Assembly: GCA_002306075.1 (NCBI GenBank)
Contig: DBRW01000031.1
Span: 1 to 45,875 of the forward strand
Origin: Synergistaceae bacterium UBA1358
GTDB lineage: Bacteria; Synergistota; Synergistia; Synergistales; Synergistaceae
Reading direction: 5' to 3'
DNA: 45,875 nt
Position numbers and translations under genes: made by a program. The notes beneath the pieces are model-generated. The model did no database searches, was not told the DNA's origin, and was given only the letters and a program-made list of their open reading frames with translations. This document shows positions 35,024-42,682 of this stretch, piece by piece (within the stretch, counting starts at the first letter, position 1; each line of letters opens with the position of its first letter).

Positions 35024-36982
35024 TTAAATAAGCAGCGGAGCAAGTACCGTAGCGACTACCGACATGAGCTTTATGAGGATGTTAAGGCTTGGTCCTGCCG
35101 TGTCCTTGAACGGGTCTCCCACCGTATCTCCGACGACTGCCGCTGCATGAGGCGCTGTTCCTTTTCCGCCGTGATGCCCGGATTCAATGTACTTCTTGGC
35201 ATTATCCCATGCACCGCCTGCATTTGACATGAAAATAGCCATCATAACACCTGTTACGATCGACCCGCCCAAAAGACCGCCGAGGGCCTGGGCTCCAAGT
35301 CCGTATCCGACAACTACGGGAGCAAGTACCGCCATCAGACCGGGGAGGATCATCTCACGAAGGGCAGCCGCTGTAGAAATGTCTACGCAGCGTTCGTACT
35401 CCGGACGGCCTGTGCCCTCCATTATACCCGGGATCTCCCTGAACTGTCTGCGCACCTCTTCTATCATCTTTTCAGCAGCCCTGCTGACTGCCTGGATAGA
35501 AAGGGCACTGAATACAAAAGGCAGAAGACCTCCTATGAAAAGGCCTACCATTACTTTCGGATCCTTGAGGTCGATCGAGGCAAGGTTGGTCGCCTGAGCG
35601 TATGCGACAAAAAGTGCCAGCGCCGTGAGTGCCGCGGAACCTATGGCAAGTCCTTTGCCGACTGCAGCGGTCGTGTTTCCTACTGCATCGAGCCTGTCTG
35701 TGATCTGACGCACCTCTTCGGGAAGCTCTGCCATTTCGGCGATACCGCCCGCGTTGTCGGATATGGGGCCGTATGCGTCGACCGAGAGGGCCATACCTGT
35801 GATCGCGAGCATCCCGACTGCCGCGCATGCGATGCCGTAAAGTCCGCCGAACTTGACTCCGGCGAGGATCGCCGCGCATACCAGGATGACCGGGATAGCT
35901 GTAGACTTCATGCCTACGCCGAGACCGGCAAGGATGTTCGTGGCTGCACCTGTCTCGGATGCGGCCGCTATCTCCTTGACGCTCGCGTAGTCGCCGGATG
36001 TGTAGAACTCTGTGGCGGCTCCGATGAGTATGCCGCAGACGACTCCCGAAACGACCGCGAAGAAGAGGGTAAGGTCACCGAGGAATACCCAGCGGGTAAG
36101 GAAGAACGTTCCGATTATCATAAAGAGACCTGTCGTCCCAAGTCCGTAACGAAGGGCCTTTGCGGGATCTCCTCCCTCTTTTACCCTGACAAAGAAAGTC
36201 CCCAGTATGGATGCGATTATGCCTACCGCTGAAAGAAGAAGGGGGTACATGACTCCCTCCATCCCTGCAAACATGGAGCCGATCGCCATGGCTGCGATGA
36301 TCGAGTTTACATATGATTCAAAGAGGTCTGCTCCCATGCCTGCGATGTCACCTACGTTGTCGCCGACATTGTCCGCGATGACTGCGGGGTTGCGGGGGTC
36401 GTCCTCGGGTATGCCTGCCTCTACCTTGCCTACAAGGTCTGCTCCCACGTCAGCGGCTTTGGTGTAGATGCCGCCGCCCACACGGGCGAAGAGGGCGATG
36501 GAGCTGGCTCCGAAACCGAAAGCGGTCACGACGTTGGGATCACCGAAAAGAACGTACATCGCTACTACTCCGAGAAGTCCCACTCCGACGACTGCCATTC
36601 CCATGACGCTTCCTCCGGTGAATGCCACCGTCAATGCTCCGTTCATTCCGGACAGCGCCGCGTAGGCCGTCTTACCGTTGGCCTTGGTCGCGACTTTCAT
36701 TCCGATGTATCCGGTGAGAGCGCTGCAAAGGGCTCCGGAGACGAAGCATACCGCGCTTGGAACGCTGATCTTCCAGACCAGAAGAGCTGCAACGATCACT
36801 ACAAAAGGAACCAGCGCCTTGTACTCCCTGTAAAGAAAAGCCATAGCACCGCTCTGTATAATGCCGGAAAGTTCATTGATCCTGTCATGATCAACTTTCG
36901 TAGAACTGATCTTGTTTGAAGCATATCCCGCATACAGCAGCGCTGCTACGGCTATGGCTCCAGTGACAACCAAAATTTCCAT
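35024..36982 (-). CDS. hppA: Membrane pyrophosphatase, K+-dependent type, probable Na+ pump
   Basis: Couples hydrolysis of cytosolic pyrophosphate to ion export; 652 residues, about 16 hydrophobic helices. The substrate motifs are present: DVGADLVGKVEAGIPEDDPR and ADNVGDNVGDIAGMGADLFE near 180-220, and the C-terminal GDTVGDPFKDTAGPSLN. The determinant GNTTAA (Ala where K+-independent enzymes have Lys) indicates potassium dependence; Na+-pumping enzymes are in this group, but H+ transport cannot be excluded. It has its own strong promoter and appears to be monocistronic. Confidence 0.96.
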   Translation of the reverse strand: MEILVVTGAIAVAALLYAGYASNKISSTKVDHDRINELSGIIQSGAMAFLYREYKALVPFVVIVAALLVWKISVPSAVCFVSGALCSALTGYIGMKVATKANGKTAYAALSGMNGALTVAFTGGSVMGMAVVGVGLLGVVAMYVLFGDPNVVTAFGFGASSIALFARVGGGIYTKAADVGADLVGKVEAGIPEDDPRNPAVIADNVGDNVGDIAGMGADLFESYVNSIIAAMAIGSMFAGMEGVMYPLLLSAVGIIASILGTFFVRVKEGGDPAKALRYGLGTTGLFMIIGTFFLTRWVFLGDLTLFFAVVSGVVCGILIGAATEFYTSGDYASVKEIAAASETGAATNILAGLGVGMKSTAIPVILVCAAILAGVKFGGLYGIACAAVGMLAITGMALSVDAYGPISDNAGGIAEMAELPEEVRQITDRLDAVGNTTAAVGKGLAIGSAALTALALFVAYAQATNLASIDLKDPKVMVGLFIGGLLPFVFSALSIQAVSRAAEKMIEEVRRQFREIPGIMEGTGRPEYERCVDISTAAALREMILPGLMAVLAPVVVGYGLGAQALGGLLGGSIVTGVMMAIFMSNAGGAWDNAKKYIESGHHGGKGTAPHAAAVVGDTVGDPFKDTAGPSLNILIKLMSVVATVLAPLLI

Positions 36983-37020
36983 TGAAAAAGCGACCCCCTC
37001 GAGGTTGTTGTTGTTTTTAT

Positions 37021-37038
37021 GGGCCTTTTAACCGGCCC
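37021..37038 (-). promoter_or_regulatory. Hairpin at the 5' end of the hppA leader
   Basis: A 5-bp stem (GGGCC with GGCCC, loop of 8) begins about where hppA transcription should start, roughly 9 bases after the minus-10 box. It has no T-tract on the transcribed strand, so it is more likely an RNA-stabilising leader than a terminator. Confidence 0.45.
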
Positions 37039-37046
37039 AATTTGCC

Positions 37047-37075
37047 ATTATATCTACTTTCAATTTAACTTACAA
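37047..37075 (-). promoter_or_regulatory. Sigma-70 promoter of hppA
   Basis: On the minus strand a perfect TATAAT (37047-37052) lies 17 bases after TTGTAA (37070-37075, 4 of 6), in an AT-rich stretch 65 bases before the hppA start. Confidence 0.75.
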
Positions 37076-37191
37076 CCTTTTAATTTACCTTATTAAAATT
37101 AAGTTCCAGCTCCTGCCCGTTCCGTCAGGTTTTCCAGAACGTCCGTCCCCGCCCGGCAGGGCCTCTGCCCGGACAGCTCTCAGGGGAAAAA

Positions 37192-37839
37192 TTATTTTTT
37201 GCCCTCGGTGTTCCCGTCTATGTATATCCTTATGGTCTTGTCGGTATCTTTTCCGCCCTTCAGTGCGGCCAGCATCCCCAATATGCTGCCCCTGACGAAG
37301 TCCGCGATGAAATCCTTCATAGGAAGCGGCAAATCTCCGAAATATACCCTGGAGCTTCTGTAGGCCTTGCCCCTTACCATGGATGCCAGTCTTTGCGCCA
37401 TCTCTTTCTCTTCTCCGGCGCAGTACACAAGACTGCCGTCTTTGTTCCCTTCTCTGTCATAGATCATGAATATTCCCGGGTATTCGGGCTGCCCTTCCCC
37501 ATCCGATCTCACCCATATCTTGGGCAGACGGAGGTTTTTGCCTCCCTCAAGTATGATGATCTCCGCCTCGGGGAAATATCTGGACGCAATATAATTGGGA
37601 GTTATCTCTTCGGAGGCCGCAAGCTCGTATCTGAGGCCGTCTCTTCCCCAGAGCACTGCCCCTATCCCCATATCGGAGACTGAGCCGGTATCTGTGTTCT
37701 TTTCGGAGATCACATCTTCGGCTGTCCTTTTTATATAGCCTGTCCTTATCCCCATATCCGACAGCTCTTTGATGAGCTTTCTGCAGAGCGTCGTCTTACC
37801 GCTGTCTTTGCGGCCCGATACAGCCACTATCCTTATCAT
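37192..37839 (-). CDS. MobB-like molybdopterin-guanine dinucleotide synthesis GTPase
   Basis: P-loop protein of 215 residues with GRKDSGKTT at 9-17 and IILEGGKNLRLPKIWVRS near 95-112, typical of MobB, which assists MobA in making the guanine dinucleotide form of the molybdenum cofactor. The C-terminal roughly 50 residues (VYFGDLPLPMKDFIADFVRG and onward) go beyond a standard MobB core. No other molybdenum cofactor gene is in the window, so the role is inferred. GGAGG precedes the ATG; the gene is 26 bases downstream of the AI-2E family gene. Confidence 0.82.
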   Translation of the reverse strand: MIRIVAVSGRKDSGKTTLCRKLIKELSDMGIRTGYIKRTAEDVISEKNTDTGSVSDMGIGAVLWGRDGLRYELAASEEITPNYIASRYFPEAEIIILEGGKNLRLPKIWVRSDGEGQPEYPGIFMIYDREGNKDGSLVYCAGEEKEMAQRLASMVRGKAYRSSRVYFGDLPLPMKDFIADFVRGSILGMLAALKGGKDTDKTIRIYIDGNTEGKK

Positions 37840-37865
37840 CCCGCTACCTCCAGGCTGCTGCGAAC

Positions 37866-38969
37866 TCAGTTGGTTTTGAACTTATCTGAAACGATGGCTC
37901 TGTAAAGATCGAGGAGAAATATCCCGAGGGAGAGAATGAGCGGGCCGATGAAAAGACCGAGGAAGCCCCAGTTGAAAAGACCTCCGAATATCCCTACGAA
38001 TATGACCAGCATGTGTATCTTGCTCTCGCCCGAAATAAATATCGGGCGTATGAAATTATCCACCATGCTCACGACTCCCAGGCCCCATCCGAGAAGCATC
38101 AGCCCGTTCGTATAATCTCCGCTGATCAGCAGGCTCAGTGCACCTGGGACCCATATCACGGGAGTGCCTACGAAAGGTATCATGCCGGTGATGAACATAA
38201 AGAAACCGAAGAGGACCGGATGGTCGAGGCCCACGAACCACCATCCCAGTCCGCCGAGGGTCCCCTGTATGGCCGCCGTCACCACTATGCCGTATACGAC
38301 TGCCCTCAGCATCTTGGCCGACCTTTCGATTATATTGTCCCTCTCCGTCTCGGGCAGGGGCATGATGTCCTTTACGTACTGAAGTATGATGTGGCCGTCC
38401 CTGACGATAAAGAAAGAGGATACAGTGACCACCGCAAGCAGATAAAAGACCTTGAAGGCGTTGCCGAGTATCTCTTTCGAGATCATACGGACAAATCCTG
38501 TTACCCAGTTGACGCTGCTTCCGATTATTGATTCAAAGACCGGTATGCCGCTCACGATGTCCAGCCGGTACAGGAATGCGCCGAGAAAGGGGACATTATG
38601 CAATTTGCCCAGTATATCCGTGTAGGAGCCCGAAAGTATGCCGCTCTGGATCACCGCATCGTATACCCTTAAAAACTCTTTCGTCAGGAAAAGCCCCAAA
38701 AACAGCATCGGGATAGCCATAAAAACGACTATGGTGAGGGTCGTTATGCCAGCCGCGATGTTGGTAAGCTTTCCAGGAAAAAATCTGCGGTTAAGATATC
38801 TGTAAAAGGGGTACGCAAAATAAGAAAGTACGGCTGACCAGATAAGGGGACGGCCTAGAGGAGATACGATAAGCCAGGAGAGGAAGACGAACAATATCAG
38901 AAGCGCTGCGAACGGTATCAGACTCTCCCTGATCTTCTTCGACATCATTAAGTAACGGTCATCCTGCAA
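37866..38969 (-). CDS. AI-2E family (PerM/YdiK-type) membrane protein
   Basis: A 367-residue polytopic membrane protein of Pfam AI-2E_transport (UPF0118). There are about eight hydrophobic segments: a pair near 18-55, one near 70-90, and a C-terminal group with the typical MIPFVGTPVIWVPGAL and FGGLFNWGFLGLFIGPLI. Members include AI-2 exporter TqsA and Na+/H+ antiporter-like proteins, so the substrate is unknown. The start is TTG, with GGAGG eight bases before it; the ATG pair seven codons later has no ribosome site. Confidence 0.88.
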   Translation of the reverse strand: MQDDRYLMMSKKIRESLIPFAALLILFVFLSWLIVSPLGRPLIWSAVLSYFAYPFYRYLNRRFFPGKLTNIAAGITTLTIVVFMAIPMLFLGLFLTKEFLRVYDAVIQSGILSGSYTDILGKLHNVPFLGAFLYRLDIVSGIPVFESIIGSSVNWVTGFVRMISKEILGNAFKVFYLLAVVTVSSFFIVRDGHIILQYVKDIMPLPETERDNIIERSAKMLRAVVYGIVVTAAIQGTLGGLGWWFVGLDHPVLFGFFMFITGMIPFVGTPVIWVPGALSLLISGDYTNGLMLLGWGLGVVSMVDNFIRPIFISGESKIHMLVIFVGIFGGLFNWGFLGLFIGPLILSLGIFLLDLYRAIVSDKFKTN

Positions 38970-39068
38970 TGTCTCTGCCTCCGATCATAATAAACAGGTC
39001 CCGGAAGATGACCCGCGTACGATGTTGTTTTTTGATCACGCTTATGAGATATCAACTGACCAATGGTA

Positions 39069-39097
39069 ATTATACTATGATTTTACGGTGAGGATAA
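39069..39097 (-). promoter_or_regulatory. Candidate promoter for the AI-2E/mobB pair
   Basis: On the minus strand a perfect TATAAT (39069-39074) lies 17 bases after TTATCC (3 of 6), in the 129-base gap after larB. Confidence 0.5.
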
Positions 39098-39098
39098 A

Positions 39099-39758
39099 TC
39101 AGTCTTTATGCCCGGTCCTGACTCTTGCCGCCGCAAGGGCGGAGAGGGCGGCTCCCACCCCGTTGTCTATATTGACCGCGACAAGGCCGGGACTGCATGA
39201 ACAGAGTATCGAGCGAAGCGCCGTCATGCCGTTCTCGGCTATGCCGTACCCCACAGATGTGGGAAGGCCTATGACGAGCGAGGAGACCAGTCCGGACACT
39301 ACGCTGGGAAGGGCACCGTCCATGCCGGCGGCAACTATCACGACGTCCGCCTTTTTTATCTCGGGCAGTACTTCGAAGAGGCGGTGTATGCCGGCGACTC
39401 CGACATCGTAGAAACGGTCCGCCCGGGATCCGAAAAATTCTATTATGCGGGCGGCCTCCTCGGCGACAGGGATATCCGTGCTCCCGGCAGAGACGACAGC
39501 AACGATGGCTCCGTTTTTTTCTATCGTCCCGAACGATGTGATCCCGACTCTTGAGACCGCATCATATTCAAAGTCCTCAATTATTGAGGCGACGACGGAA
39601 CGCTGACGCTCATCCATCCTGCTGAACGCGGTGTCGAGCCTCTTGTTTATTATCTCTTCCGCTATTTCACGAAGCTGCTTCTCCGACTTTCTCTCGCAAA
39701 AGATGACCTCCGAGAAACCCTTCCTCTTTACCCTGTCCAAATCAAGCCTTACTTCCAT
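39099..39758 (-). CDS. larB: Nickel-pincer cofactor synthesis protein LarB
   Basis: LarB carboxylates and hydrolyses nicotinic acid adenine dinucleotide to start the nickel-pincer cofactor of lactate racemase-type enzymes. The 219-residue protein has a PurE-like C-terminal domain (VVIVAAGMDGALPSVVSGLV) and the conserved cysteine segment SILCSCSPGLVAVNIDNG. It is complete. No larC, larE or larA is seen here. Its leader reads into the distal attachment repeat at 39781, so it probably followed guaA directly before the island arrived. Confidence 0.92.
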   Translation of the reverse strand: MEVRLDLDRVKRKGFSEVIFCERKSEKQLREIAEEIINKRLDTAFSRMDERQRSVVASIIEDFEYDAVSRVGITSFGTIEKNGAIVAVVSAGSTDIPVAEEAARIIEFFGSRADRFYDVGVAGIHRLFEVLPEIKKADVVIVAAGMDGALPSVVSGLVSSLVIGLPTSVGYGIAENGMTALRSILCSCSPGLVAVNIDNGVGAALSALAAARVRTGHKD

Positions 39759-40020
39759 ACGTAAATTACCTGCCTATGTTTACTCCCACTCGCAAACCTT
39801 AAGCTCGACTTAAACTGTTTTGCTTTGGTTTTTGTGGTGCCTTTTACTCCATTTGATACCAGTTACCCACACTCTATGGTGTTCGCTGATCGACTGTTAT
39901 CAGAGTTATGTTATCAACCTTTGTTTCATGTCCTCCCCTTAATCGCTATTCTACACACTATGGTCTGGAATGGTCAACATGATTTGTAGTGCTTATTCAT
40001 TTGGCTGAAATTTGAAGCTT
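39759..40020. other. Non-coding left flank of the guaA island
   Basis: This stretch holds the larB leader (39759-39780), the distal direct repeat (39781-39792) and then about 230 AT-rich bases with no supportable gene. Within the latter are two TGTTATCA repeats (39895-39902 and 39909-39916, 14-base period) and two related CACACT..ATGGT repeats (39868-39880 and 39954-39964). Such repeats near an att site are often arm-type recombinase sites; here that is only a guess. Confidence 0.6.
39781..39792. repeat. Distal 12-bp direct repeat (attachment-site copy)
   Basis: TACTCCCACTCG is identical to the guaA-proximal copy at 42684-42695. On the minus strand it reads GAGTGGGAGTAA and would itself restore the guaA C-terminus with a TAA stop. 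Confidence 0.75.
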
Positions 40021-40918
40021 TCATTCACCTTCAGCCTCAGCCACAAAATCCTCTTGTTCGTAGTAGTAGGAATAATCAATGCCCTTCATAAACATGTCCC
40101 GGCTATCAATCTGATCGGTGAGGGCACTTTGAAGTAGGTTTTTATAGGCTGAACATCTGATACGCTCCGTTGCATGGCACTTAGGTATTCCCTCTTGTCA
40201 ACCTTACTCCAATCCACACACAAGCGCAGATTCTTTTTCAGAATCAAATCCAACCAGATGCGCGTGCTTCTGCCGTTTCCTTCCATAAAGGGGTGGGCTA
40301 CGTTCATCTCCACATATTTGCGCAGAATATCATCAAAGGAGTTTTCAGGCATCACCTCAATCTGTGCCAAACTATCCTCCAAGTAAAGTACAGCCGTAAA
40401 ACGAAAGCCGCCCTTTGCTATGTTGGTTGTTCTGATCTGACCGGCAAAATCGTAGAGGCCCCAAACAAATACGCATGAATTTGTTGTAAGCCCTTTACGG
40501 TGCCCACCTCGATGGTGTCAAGCAGAGTGCTGTCAAAGAGCGCATACGCTTTGGATTTACTCTGCCCATCAATGGTCTCATTACTGTAGGTAAACCACTG
40601 GATAAATCGATTGGCTTCCTTGCTGGGAAAGTTTTTTGCCAATTCCAGAATACCGTCATAATCAAAGGTATCCGTGGCGTACTTTTTACCATCGGCTGCG
40701 GTTAGCTTCAGTTGGTTAGCAGCACTAACCAACTGATTACCCTCTTTCTTTAATTTGCCTTTCAGATACTTCCAATAATTACGGATTTTGCTGTAATCAT
40801 CCTCATCGCGCAACACCCCCACAATATCAAGTGCTGAAAACCACCACTTATTTTCCTCATCATCCCATATAGCTCGCACTTCCCGGTTATCAAAAAACCG
40901 GATGGAAATCTTGCTCAT
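40021..40918 (-). pseudogene. Bro-N-Fic fusion protein gene, broken by two frameshifts
   Basis: Read with two one-base corrections this is a 299-residue protein. Residues 1-115 resemble a Bro-N/phage antirepressor-like DNA-binding domain (EVRAIWDDEENKWWFSALDI), and 116-299 are a Fic AMP-transferase. The FIC motif HPFMEGNGRSTR is intact, with His209 catalytic. The C-terminus has SYYYE at 284-288, matching the inhibitory helix of class III Fic enzymes. Frameshift 1 is at the C-run 40459-40462 (LFG to GLYDFAG needs one more base); frameshift 2 is at the T-run 40128-40130 (FK to SALTDQ needs one more base). Uncorrected, it yields 166- and about 98-residue pieces. Either a decaying gene or two sequencing errors. 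Confidence 0.85.
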
Positions 40919-40922
40919 AAAA

Positions 40923-41072
40923 TCATCTACCTTTTCGCATCTTATCCATCAAATCACTTAACTCCGAATCATCACAATATTCGAATTCATACTTTTCAAT
41001 AATGTAACCGCTTTCTGTCACTTCTACAATGTTTTTCCGAAATGATGAGGTACTAGCGTTTCTTAAACTCAT
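40923..41072 (-). CDS. Small hypothetical protein upstream of the Bro-N-Fic gene
   Basis: A 49-codon frame starting MSLRNASTSSFRKN and ending DLMDKMRKGR, rich in charged residues. Its stop lies four bases before the Bro-N-Fic start (TGATTTTATG), suggesting coupling. The possible ribosome site (GGAATG) is weak. I do not recognise a family. In Fic systems a small upstream partner can be an antitoxin, but there is no sequence support for that here. It may be a real gene or a chance frame. Confidence 0.4.
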   Translation of the reverse strand: MSLRNASTSSFRKNIVEVTESGYIIEKYEFEYCDDSELSDLMDKMRKGR

Positions 41073-41402
41073 CATTCCATTCAATTATTGCTTCTGGTTT
41101 TTTTTAGCGAGCCAGGCTTTGGTGCTGAATTTTATATTGGATTTTATTTTTCTAGATTAACCGGCAAATTATTCTTTATTAGCAAACTACGGGAACAGAG
41201 CTTATCTTTAAGAAATAAACTGAGAAAACGATTTGAGTACAATAGAGGTTCAAGCAGCTATACACATTTTTGGGGTTATAAATTGTTATTCTAAAGAATA
41301 AATAGCAATAGTATAAATAAAATAAATTTCATTTATATTTTTTCTTTAGTTTTATTAATTTTTGATTCATTAATACTGTTAACTAAAACACTTATTGGTA
41401 TA
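41073..41402. other. AT-rich stretch without a supportable gene
   Basis: Both strands were read. Short frames exist (a plus-strand one of 68 codons ending at 41294 starts with TTG and has no ribosome site) but none is convincing. The base composition is clearly lower in GC than the neighbours. Confidence 0.5.
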
Positions 41403-41681
41403 GTGAGGTCATGCTTTGTCGGTCCCCTGACGGTATTGAATATCTATTTACTAATTTATAATCTAGCAGAGAAAATTTTATTTACTGACAACACATATTA
41501 TATAAAATCATTATTGCGTATTTTTTTTATTGTGGCAATGATGATCGTGTACGTGATAAATACACATAATAAGATCGTTTGGACTGAGGTAAGTAAGATT
41601 TTTGAATATATCTTAAGCGTAATAATTATACTAATTATTATTACTATATATTTTGAGATTAAATCATTTAAAAGTCATTAA
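41403..41681 (+). CDS. Hypothetical multi-pass membrane protein
   Basis: A plus-strand frame of 92 codons from a GTG, the only likely plus-strand gene of the window. It is very AT-rich. Three strongly hydrophobic stretches are visible (for example LLRIFFIVAMMIVYVIN and ILSVIIILIIITIYFEI). The frame stays open upstream to 41295 and there encodes another hydrophobic segment (IYIFSLVLLIFDSLILL), but without a usual start codon, so the 5' end may be lost. No ribosome site is seen. Function unknown; AT-rich hydrophobic frames can be spurious. Confidence 0.38.
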   Translation: MRSCFVGPLTVLNIYLLIYNLAEKILFTDNTYYIKSLLRIFFIVAMMIVYVINTHNKIVWTEVSKIFEYILSVIIILIIITIYFEIKSFKSH

Positions 41682-42031
41682 CTTCTCTAATGCATAATTT
41701 TTGCAATGTTGAAATACGATTTTTAAATTTTAACATTCAGAAATTTCATACCTAAAAATATAAGCCCTGCGAATCATCCTCATCCCTGCTAGAGACGCGG
41801 ACAAAAAGGGTGACCTTTGAATCTAGTTAGTTCAATACGTTTAATCATAATAAAAATGCTCATCTCTTCTTTTTGTTGATAAGACCAGCCCCTGCGAGCA
41901 ATGAGTTGGAGGATTTAAATAAGCAGTGTGAAAGCCTATTAGACATCCTTCTAATGACACCCTTTCGGGATCTCACGTTATCTTTTTCAGATCCAAAACA
42001 GTATCAGTTGTGAAAACCTTTTCAATTATTA
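41682..42031. other. Intergenic AT-rich stretch of the island
   Basis: No gene, RNA or repeat could be supported on either strand in these 350 bases. Only frames under 30 codons occur. Confidence 0.5.
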
Positions 42032-42490
42032 TTATGCTTCGAGGAAGCTCGTGTCCTCAATAAATCCATTTTTCTTCCACCATGAAAATAGTTTATTTAA
42101 ATAATCATCTGAAGCATAATCAATATCCAGAGGTTCTAAATCTTCCATATTTTGATCAACCTCAAATAAACGAAGTTGTCCTTTAACTGGAAAGGGTTTG
42201 ACGAGGATAATCCGATTGAAAACCCAGGAGAACCCTTCAAATTGCTCCTCATCGGCGAGATATGCGCCCTCTCTATCCGTCTCGTCATTATATTGTCGAA
42301 CCTCTGTCAATTCTGCAATTGCAATCGCATGGCCATTCATCAGAGAAGCTTTTTCTTGTTTATTGATCGCCTTCGAAGCACAAATTAAAATCCAGCCGCG
42401 ATAATCAGTTTTCCAGCTGCGCAACTCGATAAACTTATAACCCATGGCGATCAATGTGGCATAGTAAGGTTGGATACTAAGAGCTTTCAT
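42032..42490 (-). CDS. ASCH-domain protein
   Basis: A 152-residue protein with the ASCH signature GYKFIELRSWKTDYRG (G-x-K-x-x-E-x-R) at about residues 17-32 and the typical LICASKA after it. ASCH domains have a PUA-like fold and probably bind RNA or modified nucleosides; some cleave acetylcytidine. The ATG at 42490 follows AAAGGAAC; an in-frame TTG six codons earlier is less likely. It is a lone accessory gene in the island, closest to guaA. Function is not established. Confidence 0.82.
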   Translation of the reverse strand: MKALSIQPYYATLIAMGYKFIELRSWKTDYRGWILICASKAINKQEKASLMNGHAIAIAELTEVRQYNDETDREGAYLADEEQFEGFSWVFNRIILVKPFPVKGQLRLFEVDQNMEDLEPLDIDYASDDYLNKLFSWWKKNGFIEDTSFLEA

Positions 42491-42682
42491 TTTTCGTTCC
42501 TTTCCCAAATTTTCTTACTTCGAAGAATGAGAGTGTCAATAATCTAATGTTTATCTTCGTATGCCTTCGAACAATACTAAGGATCTGGCGCGCTTAACAT
42601 TTCCCCTTGTTGCATCGTATCATAGACAACCTGTTTACTGAAACTACTGGTCTTATCCCAAAGAACCTCTCAAAGAACATAC
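42491..42682. other. Right flank of the island, between the ASCH gene and guaA
   Basis: Where guaA islands usually keep their integrase, only 192 bases exist and no integrase remnant was recognised. A 30-codon frame (42580-42669, minus, reading KQVVYDTMQQGEML) could be a gene fragment but has no start. Confidence 0.4.

Noticed and set aside
37091..37191. GC-rich complementary stretches after mobB as a terminator
   Set aside because: The stem has mismatches and no T-tract follows on the minus strand.
41088..41294. A 68-codon plus-strand frame
   Set aside because: TTG start, no ribosome site, low-complexity AT-rich composition and no family resemblance.
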